Source: Argentina anserina (Eukaryota > Streptophyta > Magnoliopsida > Rosales > Rosaceae). From it: DNA of 64,000 bases. Made by a program: the position numbers and the translations under genes. Each line of letters opens with the position of its first letter. The first letter of the stretch is position 1. The notes below the pieces were generated by a model. It ran no database searches, was not told where the DNA came from, and saw nothing but the letters and a program-made list of their open reading frames with translations. Positions 1 to 10,628 of this stretch are shown piece after piece. The stretch covers positions 29,078,001 through 29,142,000 of the forward strand of contig NC_065873.1 of assembly GCF_933775445.1 (NCBI RefSeq), read 5' to 3'.

Positions 1-968
1 CCTCTCTGGGACCTTCCAGACTAGGGCATCATGCATTCATTTCATCCAGATTGATGAGAGTAAATTAACTCTGCCATATATAACTTTCAGAAGTCAGATC
101 TCAGAACTCAGAAGCACCATGATAAGGTTAAGATGGGCAATGCATGGGCATGAGATCGAGAAGACGAGAAGGATCCTCAGCTAGGGGTCAGTGAGAGATC
201 TTTACAAGTTTATCAATTCCTGGAGGAATGTAGTTTTGAATGTATATGACAATATATAAATATATGTTGTAATTGATGAATTGAATATGAACATAGGATC
301 TGAATAGGATAAGGCTTTTGCCCCGAGCTTGTACACAGAATGCTCTTCATTCTGCAGACATTAGGTTCCTTTCCACTGGGGGCACTTAGACTATTATATT
401 TCTGCAACTAGCTAGCTGTCTCTTCTGCCCAGGCTAGGTAGCTCCAAATTAGGACCCTAAATGGGGTTCGCCTTCTCTCTTTGCCTCTCTAAGTCCCAAG
501 AGCTAGCACACAATCGAACAATTACCTGAGTCACACACTCGTACTTCTCAAAACCAGAAAGGTCCGCACGCCTGAGCCGGGGAGTTACTGATAATCCTCA
601 CCATTCCAATTTTTACAATTTTATTTTCTTTATTCTCTCAATCGAAGGAGTCCTGTTCTTCCCACACCTCAATTCCCAAACATAAACAGCATAGATTAGA
701 GAAGTGAACATAAGAACAAAAATGGCTTCTATTGCAATCCCAGCCTTCAACAGGCGTCTTCTCTGTTGTTACATGGAGGTTAAAAGAAAGACCTAGCTGA
801 TCAGCAGTAGTTACAGAAGTAATACAAAACAGAAAAAGAAAAAGAAAAAGGAAAAAATAGTGGTTAATCAACTAGGGAGTAGGGAGCCCAAGAGGTGCTG
901 AAAAATTTGTCCTCTGCATGCATCACATTCATGGAACCTTCATCGACCTAAGTGGATGTAGTCTTCTT
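1..968. other. window edge to MCRS1-like stop: no gene seen
   Basis: This stretch lies downstream of the MCRS1-like gene, which is on the minus strand, so its right part probably holds that gene's 3' UTR. The open frames here are short, low-complexity (phenylalanine/leucine-rich, from a GAAAAA-rich tract near 834-856) and show no domain. I see no tRNA or hairpin RNA that I can support. A neighbouring gene could end beyond position 1. Confidence 0.5.
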
Positions 969-2984
969 CTAACCTTGAGGTACGCTATCTAGATATTGCT
1001 TCACACAAGTTTGGTTCATTTCAAATATGAATGGCATTCCCCGTATCTGCAAATTGATCATTTTTGGAAAAGAGGGGGAAAAGAAATATTTAGTTAACCA
1101 TACAAGGAGATCGTATTCAGACAAGCATAGAAACTTAACTATGATATCAATTAGTGCTCTTCGACTCTGGTCTCTTGACATGATATAGGTGCTTAAGGTC
1201 ATCTCCAACCGGAAAGGCTAAAATAGCCCTAGGACTAAAAATTTAACCCTAAAAAGTTGAACTATTATTCGGTGACATGACTCAATCGTCTCAAACCCAT
1301 AGGGCCATAAATTATATTTTAAGGCTTGAGGTTATTATCATATATTTAAGTATTATAATTTTATATTAGATTCTTATTTCAAGTATATAAGTTGTTTTCA
1401 CAATTAAGAAATGAGCTTAGTTCCGATATTTTAATTATATATTTTAATTAAAATTATTATTGGCTCTCACTCCTCTCATTCAATAATATTTAACATGATA
1501 GTATATATTTAACATATTCTCTTGTATATACATAGTGAGGTTGTATAGACCACTTTCTTCAAATAGAGAAAAGGATATAGTGGGGTTATTATATATATAT
1601 AGTTATATACATATATATTATTGTTTTCTTTAATCCATTTAAGTACAAATCATTCTTATTTTAATCCTCAAAATTAAAATTAATTGTATTAAACAATTAA
1701 ATTAAAATTAATTGTATATATCATAGAAATTAAAATTAATTGTACAAATCATCAAAATTAAAATTAATTGTACTAATCATCAAATTAAAATTAATTATAC
1801 TAATCAACAAAAATTAAAATTAATTGTATTAATCATCAAAATTAAAGTTAATTATATTAATCATTAATTTTTTTATTAATAAAAAATTATAATTTAAATT
1901 AGATGTAGTTAATAAAATGTGGGGACCTATTAAATAAACAAATGAAATTTGTTCTCCACTCAAAGGCTAAAAGACATTACAGATGAGAAATGTTAAATCA
2001 TAGCCTATTAGCCCTTAACAATGATGGGTTAGAGATGGCCTAAGATCCTTCAATTATATAACTATAATCTACAAACAGCCTGGCCTATAATGACTCACAT
2101 GCATGCAGGCCTGCACTGCTTTGCAAATAAAATACCCAAGAAATCTGAATCATGTGCAGGTAAAGGCTAAGGAACTGTCGGGAACATACCTCTATCAAGC
2201 AACTGGAACTAAGGCGTAGATTCTGTCCAGGGGTTAATTCCGTGCTATTTACTGAGATTGAACAGCTCCCAAGATTTTTCAGAAGGAAAGATCCATCTCT
2301 ATCCATCTTTAATATTGCCTGAAAAGAAAAGGAAAAAGGAAATGTAGCCATTTCAATACGACAAAAAACTTACGCCTCTTTAGGATTCAATACAAGATTT
2401 AGACAGAATAATGTGAAAACACATGAGTTTTCCGAGTTCTAAATAGATGTAAAATATATATCAACACATCTGAAGTTTGGAACCAGTTGGAAGGATAATG
2501 GTATCAGCGACATGGATAATAAGTATCTGTACTCTTACCTGTTGCCGAGACACTTTATTACCACGCCCTTCTCTTGCCAAATCGATATCAACAATAAGAT
2601 CTTCTGTTGTCCTGCCCAGTAACACCTGCGGAGACCAATTATTATACAGTCAGACCTCCAACCCATGTGATTGATTGACTGATTAAGTTGGACAAATTTT
2701 GTGACATGATAGCTTACTCTGGTCTCTTACAACCTATTTTGAAAACTAATTTCAGAAACCATATTTACAATCAAAAGTTTATTTACTAAAATATCAAGAC
2801 CATTACTATTGATTTTTTTTTGGCAAAATTTTTTCTTTTGTAAAGAATAGTAATAATAATCCAATGCGTATTTACCTAGATAGATCACTTTTACAATTTA
2901 GAAGAGTAAGTTAAAACTGAGTAATCACAATCAACAATTTATGGGTATCTTCCAAGCTCAACCACCCAAACCCACCCACCCACC

Positions 2985-3034
<50 letters not shown>

Positions 3035-6000
3035 CCCAATTTGGATCGAACAGAATTTTAAGAGCAATTCCAATACCTCAGGCTTCTTAATATAATGCTT
3101 CGAATGGCGCCCGTACAATACTGCAAATGCTCCGTGAGATGCAATGGCTCTTTGCATATACGAATAAGCACCCTGCTCCGATCTCATGATTGCTCTCTTA
3201 GTGTCCTCGCCCTGATATCTTAAGACTACATAAAGAGAACTCAGTATTACAAGGCTTTTTACATAGTGAATTCAAAGGATAATAGGAGGAAAAGGAGAGT
3301 GTATGATAAAAACTTTATATATAATCTGGAATAATAATAAATAAAGAAAACCAATTGCACCCAGTAATAGCAATGTAATGCATCTTTTTCCATATCAACA
3401 GAAGCTATTTCAAAGAGAGTGTTGCAGGTATTGTCTGCTGTGATGCAAACTAGTGTAGACAGCAAATAATCCTACTTCATGGAGTACTTACCATCTTGTA
3501 CATTACAAGATACGGCCGACCCAAAGAACCTAATTTCATAAGGATAAAGACACATAAAGCAAACTGTACTAGTTATTGGCGAATAGTATATCGTAACTAC
3601 ATATCAAAATAGTTAGCTGGCCATCAACTCATCGGACAAATAAAAGCTTGATCGAGTATTACCTTCCTCACCAGAATACAATTCTTGGTCATCTGGATTC
3701 AAATCCATGTCAAGTATCTGCAGGTGGAACAAAATAAGGAAATCAAAACATAGCGAAGACAATGAAAAGCAAATGAAGCACTTATCCTAGATAGTACACA
3801 TTTGAGGACTCACCATTGCCTCTATATCTGAACAACATGGTATATCATCATCACTTTCAAGAAGACCCTCAAAATCTGGTGTAATTGGATTTACATCTGG
3901 TTCTGAGACAGCATTATCCATTTGCGTAACTTCTGCAGGTAATGATTGATGATCTCTAATTGTACCTGATGCATCAGGTTCCAAATTAGATTCAGTAGCA
4001 TATGGCTGAGGATAGCTTCCAACACAATCATGATCAAGACGTGAGAATTCTCTAATGTCTTCCTCCATAATTCCAGGAAGAGGATTTGTGATTGCTTCAG
4101 CCGAATCAATTTGACCCCAATTACTACTGACATGACATGCACTTGTTGAAGGCACATCGACAGGGTCAATCTCCGGCAGCTCAATGTTACAAACAGGTGA
4201 TTTTGAACTCATCTCTATTGTACCATGTGATCCATTAGCTGGAGAAGATCTTAGAGATTTTCCGCAATTCCTTTGTTCTTTTTGCATAAAGCATGTCCCA
4301 GTATCACCCTTAATTTGATCAACTGTGAGATCCTTAACAGATGAACATTTCGGCTTCGGCTTACTGGATTCATTTACTTTACAGGAAATTGATGACAATG
4401 ACACATGCTTGAGAAGAAACACGTCATCATTGCATGGAATTTCCCATACCTCAGTATTCAATGTGCAACATACAACTCCGTCTTTATATTCAGGAAACTG
4501 AGAATTTGAAGCTGTTGGAAATGATTGCATCATCGTCTCTGGATGAAAATTCATATCACCAGTAATGGACCCTCTTATGTCATCTGCCACAGCAGGATCT
4601 GCACAAGAGGGATTCATAGGGTACATTAGGGTCATAGATGTCCCAGGCTGAATTAGATCAATCATGTGTTCTTCAACATCATCCATTGGAGAGCTCATCA
4701 AAAGTGAGCTCAGACCGTCATAGTAGGACTTATCAATCTCATCTTTGAACATGAGTTCTTCCTCGTTTGTAAAGTTTAAAAGGGAATTGGACAATTCTGC
4801 CAAATAATCTTCAGAAATACCCGGACTCTTGAAATCACCAGCACTGACTTCCTTCCCCAGGTCAACATCATACCCTGAATTTGCAGTGTTCTTGGCACTA
4901 ATATCGTCAAAAGGTTCAAACGAATCTCTGGTGCAAGTATCATTCTCTCTGTCACCAACATCAAATGGCATGGAAGTTGCTGGATCTCTGCTCCAGATAT
5001 GTGGTTCAGGAAGTTGAGTTGAATACTCCAAGTCATGAAATGACGAACTACTTTCTGAAGCAGTTAGATTAAAAACCTGATTCCCTTCAAATGGGGAACA
5101 CATATTTACCTTGTCATTATTAATTTGATCAAGTGAACAGGGAGGTTCCATTCCTAAAACACCAGCACTGAAGATGCTGCAATCTGGCAAATCATTTGGT
5201 TGGTAGAATTCGTTCACCTCAGATTTATTCCTTGTGTTAGGCAAATTGTCTTCAATGTAAGTAATTTCTTCATGTAGATTATCTTGCTCAACTAAAAAAT
5301 CTTCTTCAGTAGCCTTCTGAAATCCTCCAATCTGAAATGCATTCACAATTTCAATACCATCAATAGCAGTGCTATCATGCATCAGATTGTGTGGAAAGGT
5401 ATGATGCAAAGTACTATCCAAATCTGGTCCGTCAAGTCCAAAATGATTCGGGATTGGACCTCCAGTCATGACGTGTTCATTTAGAGGCTCATCTCCATTT
5501 ACAATATAGTTACTGCCGTTGGGAGTAAGCATAAAATTGAGGTCCATGGAGTCAAATGGCTCACTGCAGATCCTTTTACGCAGAGCATGGTAACTACTGT
5601 GAACACTTTCAGCTTTTCTCTTTCCAGGGACACATGTGTTCTCTTTTGAACTTCCTAATCTATTAAACTTTGTTGCAAAATTTGGAGTGGAACACTCAAA
5701 CTCAGTCATGTGAGCAGAAGCCTCTTCAGCCACAACTGGATCATATAGGATAGAGTACCAGCGTTCTTGCAGTTCTTGCACGGTAAACCTCCGAGAAAAA
5801 TGAACGGCGCCTTTAGCAAGTGATTCCAATGAAGCACCGGCCTGCAAACAGAACAAAAGAATACATCTAGCCCCAAGATAGATATAACTTTAAAGACATA
5901 GCCCTCTCATAATCTAACTATTGAAAATTCCTATCAATACATCAACTCGTCTGGCGAAACCAAATAACAAAAAGAATGACATGTTTTTTGCACATGCTAC

Positions 6001-6569
6001 ATCCCTAGATAGGTTCTCATGAAAAGGAACAACTTGTATCATTGTTTAGCACATGTATAATGCATCTGTGTAGCTTATATGACAACTTATAACTGGTTCA
6101 AAAATGAACACTTTGAAAAAGACCAAACTCTCATTCATCTCTGAATAAGACACCAGGACAATCCAGCCTAACCAGACACACCTAATAGAGGCAAGTAGTC
6201 ATTAATCCGATACAGCGAAACCGGAAACAATGAACTCTAATGCAGCTGAAATTCTATCAGTTTCTTCATTCTATTGCTTGGAATTGACAGTTAAACACAG
6301 TTAAACTTATCATCAGAAAACCTAAAACTGGCCTCATTCTTCAATACAATTCATGCACCACAGTAAAAAAAAGCTCATGAATTCAAATTTCACAGTAACA
6401 AAAGAAATTAATTTGTTCGTAACAAAACGAATTATATGAATTGATAGGTGAAAATAACAAGATAAAAACTCAAAATTTTAACCTCAACGGCGTTCTTGAG
6501 CAAAACATCGTCAGCCGGAATCCAATCCCCAACGGGGGAGCTTCGCGCCAAAGCCGCGTCTCCGGCCAT
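969..6569 (-). CDS. MCRS1: MCRS1-like protein: MCRS_N domain plus C-terminal FHA domain
   Basis: Seven exons on the minus strand: 6483-6569, 3814-5841, 3663-3717, 3077-3225, 2539-2625, 2190-2318, 969-1046, with all junctions GT-AG and in frame. They give about 870 residues. The first ~70 residues carry the MCRS_N signature (WIPADDVLLKNAVEAG, then FSRRFTVQELQERW), followed by a long acidic, Ser/Asn-rich, probably disordered region encoded by the single 2-kb exon. Exons 3-7 (residues ~700-870) give the conserved block EAMILDMDLNPDDQ, a basic helix (YGRHSKHYIKKPE) and an FHA domain (VLLGR, GSFLLKNLG, PGQNLRL, GMPFIFEMNQ). FHA domains bind phosphothreonine. Human MCRS1 is a subunit of the INO80 and NSL chromatin complexes, so a nuclear chromatin role is likely, but that is inferred from the family. 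The ATG at 6569 is the only start that gives the MCRS_N beginning. The last intron carries a MITE and an earlier one a GA microsatellite. Confidence 0.93.
1197..2040. mobile_element. PIF/Harbinger (Tourist-like) MITE in the last intron of the MCRS1-like gene
   Basis: The 844-bp element has 14-bp terminal inverted repeats: GGTCATCTCCAACC at 1197-1210 and, on the other strand, GGCCATCTCTAACC at 2027-2040, with two mismatches. It is flanked by a 3-bp TAA duplication (1194-1196 and 2041-2043), the target-site type of PIF/Harbinger elements. There is no transposase reading frame, and the body is very AT-rich with a tandem array at about 1655-1870. It lies wholly between the last two coding exons, so the protein is unaffected. 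Confidence 0.85.
1655..1870. repeat. AT-rich minisatellite inside the Harbinger MITE
   Basis: Seven or so imperfect copies of a ~27-bp unit built around AAATTAAAATTAATTGTA followed by (C)TAATCATC. Copies vary by small indels. The array expands the internal part of the MITE and explains most of its length. Confidence 0.8.
2987..3030. repeat. (GA)22 microsatellite
   Basis: A perfect GA dinucleotide run of 44 bases in the intron just after the exon at 3077-3225 of the MCRS1-like gene. It is preceded on the plus strand by a CCCA/CCAC-rich tract. It is likely length-polymorphic. Confidence 0.97.
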
Positions 6570-7496
6570 GCCTACGCCTCGGCCTCTTCGAACATGGAAA
6601 AAAGGAAGTGGCGGAAAATATAGGCGGAAGGGGTTAGGGGGAGGGTTTTAGAGAGGTTTAGTGACACGTGGTCAATTCGGCGGTCGGCGGCGACGGGTGT
6701 GCGGCGGTTGTGTGGGAGAGTTGGGGTTAGTGAATTGGATTGAAGCAAAAGAAGAAGAAGAAGAAGAAAGGGAAAGAGGTTGGCGAGGACTCTCCTGCTC
6801 AGTGCCCGGGGTTTGACCATTGACCGCATAGCCCCTTCTTCCGAGGACAACTGCTTTTATTGCTTCCTATTCCTTAATTTTTTTTGTCCTTTTTGTTTTG
6901 TTTTTTTATTTATTAGGGTGATTATATTTGCCCTTCTAAAATGACTAAGTGTAACTCTAATACTTATTAGTATTTAGAGTTAGAAAAATTAATTAGGAAA
7001 AAAAAAGATGAAGATGCATTTAGTCATTTCTTCTTTTAATTTTCCTATTTTAGTTTTCGGTCTATACATTTTTTTTTCTTATAACAAAAATAAAGTTCGA
7101 AAACTCCGTATGCACTTTTTGGACGTATGAGATGTTTAGAGTGTCTACATAAAACAAAGTTGCTTATTCACGAGCAGGAACTCGATCTTCAATTGAATCC
7201 ACTTAGAGATACCAAACAGATTACAAAAGACGAAGGTTTATGATCGAAACTACTAGGCACAAGTAAGAATCTCATGGACGCAGTACAGTACTCTACATGC
7301 GTCTATATCTACCAGTCCCTTCAATATAACATTCATAACATCCACCACAGGTAGTACTATCTAGCTAAAAAGCTTAATGTCATATTAGTCTTAATTAATA
7401 CAGTACGTAGAATGCATACTCCACCACAGGTTGAACTTCATTGCCGACTGAAGATTAATATTCTCGCCCTGATCGATCAGCTTGCATAATACTCGA
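6570..7496. other. spacer between MCRS1-like and AP3-like genes
   Basis: Promoter and 5' leader side of the MCRS1-like gene, and the 3' side of the AP3-like gene (its stop is at 7497). There is a GAA-rich tract at about 6746-6773 and a CACGTG G-box core near 6664-6669, roughly 100 bp upstream of the MCRS1-like ATG. No other gene is supported. Confidence 0.5.
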
Positions 7497-9491
7497 TCAG
7501 AGCAAAGCGTAGGTCGTGAGATCTGAACCTCCACCATGGTGAAGATAATTAGGGTGATGATAAGGAGGTTGCAGCCGTAACGGAAATACATTGTGAGGGT
7601 CTCCATTTGCTGAGTAGCCAATGACAGGATCATAATATTCCCCTCCATCATCAACCAATCCGTAGTGCGGATCCTCCAAATCCTATGAATAATACAGATT
7701 AAAGAAAGCATTCACATTAATCTAACGTACGTAACTATGTATGTATAGCGCAAAGAATTCGAAACAGATTAACATATATGCATGTTTGAAGAGTAGCATA
7801 CTTCAAAGATTCTCCTGTTGTAAGCTGTTGCATTCCGAAGCTGTCATCAGGTAATGGAGAGAAATGAAACAGATTGCTCTAGATACATATATATTAATTA
7901 TCACATCAAAAGAGTCAATGGACAATAGGATTGCCAACCATGCATCATCGAAAAAAGGATTGCCAACCATATATATATATGCCTAGCGATATGGTGAATA
8001 TGCATGATTACCTTTTTCGACTTGGTCTGAATCTGAGTGCTGAGCAGCTTCTCCTGTCAATCATCACAGATGTTATATATGTTAGCCATCAATCTGATTG
8101 AAGAAACTGAAATATACATATATATTATCCAGTTACGCCTATATATATATATGCGATCAAATCTCCAAATCAGTGAATCACCTATTTATGTTCCAATAAA
8201 ACCTTGAAAAGTAGACAGGCTCTTAGTAAAATGATCTAACATTGAAGTGACCAAAACAAAGCCATCAATCTGATTGAAGCGAAACGGAATACAAAGAGTA
8301 CATTAGACAGACACTTCGTCGAAAAATGCAGCAATTGATCCCCATACTATCAATACACTAAAGGACTCAAACTATGCAGTGAAACTTTACTACAAAAACT
8401 GAAAAGAAAAGAAAGTGAACTTACAGCTGGCTATTGAGTTTAACATGCGGCACAGCCTGCACCTATAATTTCACCTAAATTAAACCCTAAACTTGCTGCA
8501 CCTATATCACACAGTATACTTAATACTTTGGATATGAAATTACTCAACATCCTTGGTTGATTAACCCAGTGAGCTATACGGCAGCCATATATTAATTTGA
8601 AATGTTATCAATACGCTTGTTTTAGGGGAGATTTTAAGCATGATAATCTAATTAATAAATAAAATTTATAATATGCAGCTACTCCTATCTTTGTAATTCT
8701 TGATCATTCAGTAAATATTTTTCTTTAATAGAAAACAAATAATAAGAGCCACTATGATCTACAGATTTTCTCGACAAAAGGAGGGACAATTAAAGATCGA
8801 TATGTACAACCTTGCGAGCACGAACAACTTGCACAGCGGTTTGCATTTCTTCCTCAAGACTATGCAGCTCAGTAAATCCCATATTGTCCAAACACTCCCC
8901 CAGCCTTTGCCTATATATGTCAAAGTTTAGAACTAGATCATCAAGCTCATTATACTTTAAATTTTTCCCCCACATACTGTAAATTATAGATATTACCTGA
9001 TGTGCCTCTTGAGACTCTTATTAGTCTCCATTAGTTTCTTCAAATTCTCTTGCATTTTCTGTACAAATGATTACAGACATATTAAATGTGCTTAATTAGT
9101 TACAGAACTAAAGCTGGATACAGAGATAGTGTGAGAGAGATCGGTTCACCTCATAGTGCGATTTCCAAAGGTCAATGCCGAGAACTTTCTGGTACTCATC
9201 GTAGACTTGCTTTGTCCTACACACAAAAACTTAATACCATAATTAAAACTGAAGCTAGGGTTTGATAACCGGAATGAGATCTCGGAGCTAAGGATTCAAT
9301 TACGTGATGGAGGGGCTGATGTACTCATGAAGCTTTCCGGAGGAGGAAACCATGAGGAGAGAAACCTTGGCATCACAGAGAACAGTGAGCTCCTTGGCCT
9401 TCTTGTGGAGTCCGTTCCTCCTCTTGGAGTAGGTGACCTGCCTATTCGTCACGTTCTCTATCCTCTTGATCTGGATCTTACCTCTCGCCAT
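7497..9491 (-). CDS. AP3: B-class MADS-box protein, APETALA3 (euAP3) lineage
   Basis: Seven exons: 9304-9491, 9150-9216, 8997-9058, 8811-8910, 8012-8053, 7802-7840, 7497-7682. The sizes 188/67/62/100/42 are the classical AP3/PI exon sizes, and the total is 227 residues. The MADS domain starts [12 protein letters not shown] and includes [12 protein letters not shown] and [12 protein letters not shown]. The K-domain includes [20 protein letters not shown]. The C-terminus has the PI-derived motif ([13 protein letters not shown]) and ends with the euAP3 motif (SDLTTYALL). AP3 pairs with PISTILLATA to specify petals and stamens. Oddities compared with my memory of the family: GLHKKAKEL instead of GLFKKANEL, a short and divergent exon 6 (39 instead of 45 nt), and a stop right after ALL so the usual final Glu is missing. 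It may therefore be a diverged paralogue. It is not TM6, because the paleoAP3 motif is absent. Confidence 0.93.
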
Positions 9492-10628
9492 TGTACCCTT
9501 GGCTGATCTGAATGAGCAGCTTCCAAACCGATCTGAGTTGCAGAATTAGCTTAGCTCTAGATCACAGAAGAACCTAATAAGCAGAAAAGAGAAACTAATG
9601 TGTGGATAGAGAACCAGAAAGACATTACCAAGAATGGAATGGGTTTGTGGATTGGTGTTTCACATGTAGGTGAAGAAGAGCTAAACTTGGAGATGGTATT
9701 CTTGCTTTGCTTCACTGGCTCGCATTTCGACGTGCGTGGGGACCAATATACGCCATGATCATTACACTTTCCGTCCTAGAGAGTAGTCCGATCCCCCGTT
9801 TTCCGTTTTGATGTAACTGAGCAATTGAGAGACTCGAAGATCAAGGATAGGCCTGTTAGGTTAGTTCCTCCCACAAACATACAAGTCGATCTTCTCACTG
9901 TAGCTCGTATTTATTAGACCGTTTTATCAACCGGAACACAACTCATGTTGCTAGGGTTTTAATAGTACTCCGGAATACAAAAGAACACGGTTTATATTTG
10001 ATAATATTCTTCAGAAGTCGTGAGTCGTTAATTTCGTTCATTGGCGACCTCGACAATAGCTAATCTTGCAGCTTTTGATTTCCGACAATGTAAGATCGAT
10101 CGAGTTGGTAAAAGCTAGGGAAGTCAATCATTGTTCTTTTGGTTAATTAGGAGGTGTAATATTCCCCGGGTTTTAAAGCGTGTGCTCATATAGCTGCAAG
10201 CTGTTCTCTTGAAACTTGCACATTGTTAACGTTGTTCGAAGATCAAACCTCCGGGAAAAGTCATTTCAAGTTTCAAATGTCTAATCAACTGTTGACCCTC
10301 ACCGCCACACGAAAGACGAAACTGACCGAACAAAGATATATCAATGGGCCTCAAGTCTAGACCTAAATGTAGCACGGTGGAAGGCCCACTCTTAAACTAA
10401 TACAGTTCCTCACTCTCAAAAACTCCACATCGTGGAAGGAATACATTGTGTCAGTTCGTAACTTCGTATTACACAGTACATAGTATATTTTTTGTGTACA
10501 ATGAATCACATCAATACAGTTCGTATTGTACAGTCCACAGTATATTTCTGTGTACAATGAATCACATCAATACATTTCTATTTTACATCTAGACTTGTAG
10601 GATTGTACAAATAAAAAATCGCAACGTT
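9492..10628. other. AP3-like promoter and V-ATPase subunit a 3' flank
   Basis: The right part is downstream of the V-ATPase gene and contains a ~57-bp tandem duplication (10463-10575). The left part is the upstream region and 5' leader of the AP3-like gene. No further coding sequence is supported. Confidence 0.5.
10463..10575. repeat. two-copy tandem repeat, ~57 bp unit
   Basis: Copies at 10463-10519 and 10520-10575 both run from TTCGTATT through GTGTACAATGAATCACATCA to ATACA, with a few substitutions and a 1-bp length difference. The repeat sits 54-166 bp past the V-ATPase subunit a stop codon, so it may lie in that gene's 3' UTR. Confidence 0.85.

Noticed and set aside
1..200. possible miRNA hairpin around GGGCATCATGCATTC
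   Set aside because: No arm pairs well over 20 bases, and no known plant miRNA sequence is present.
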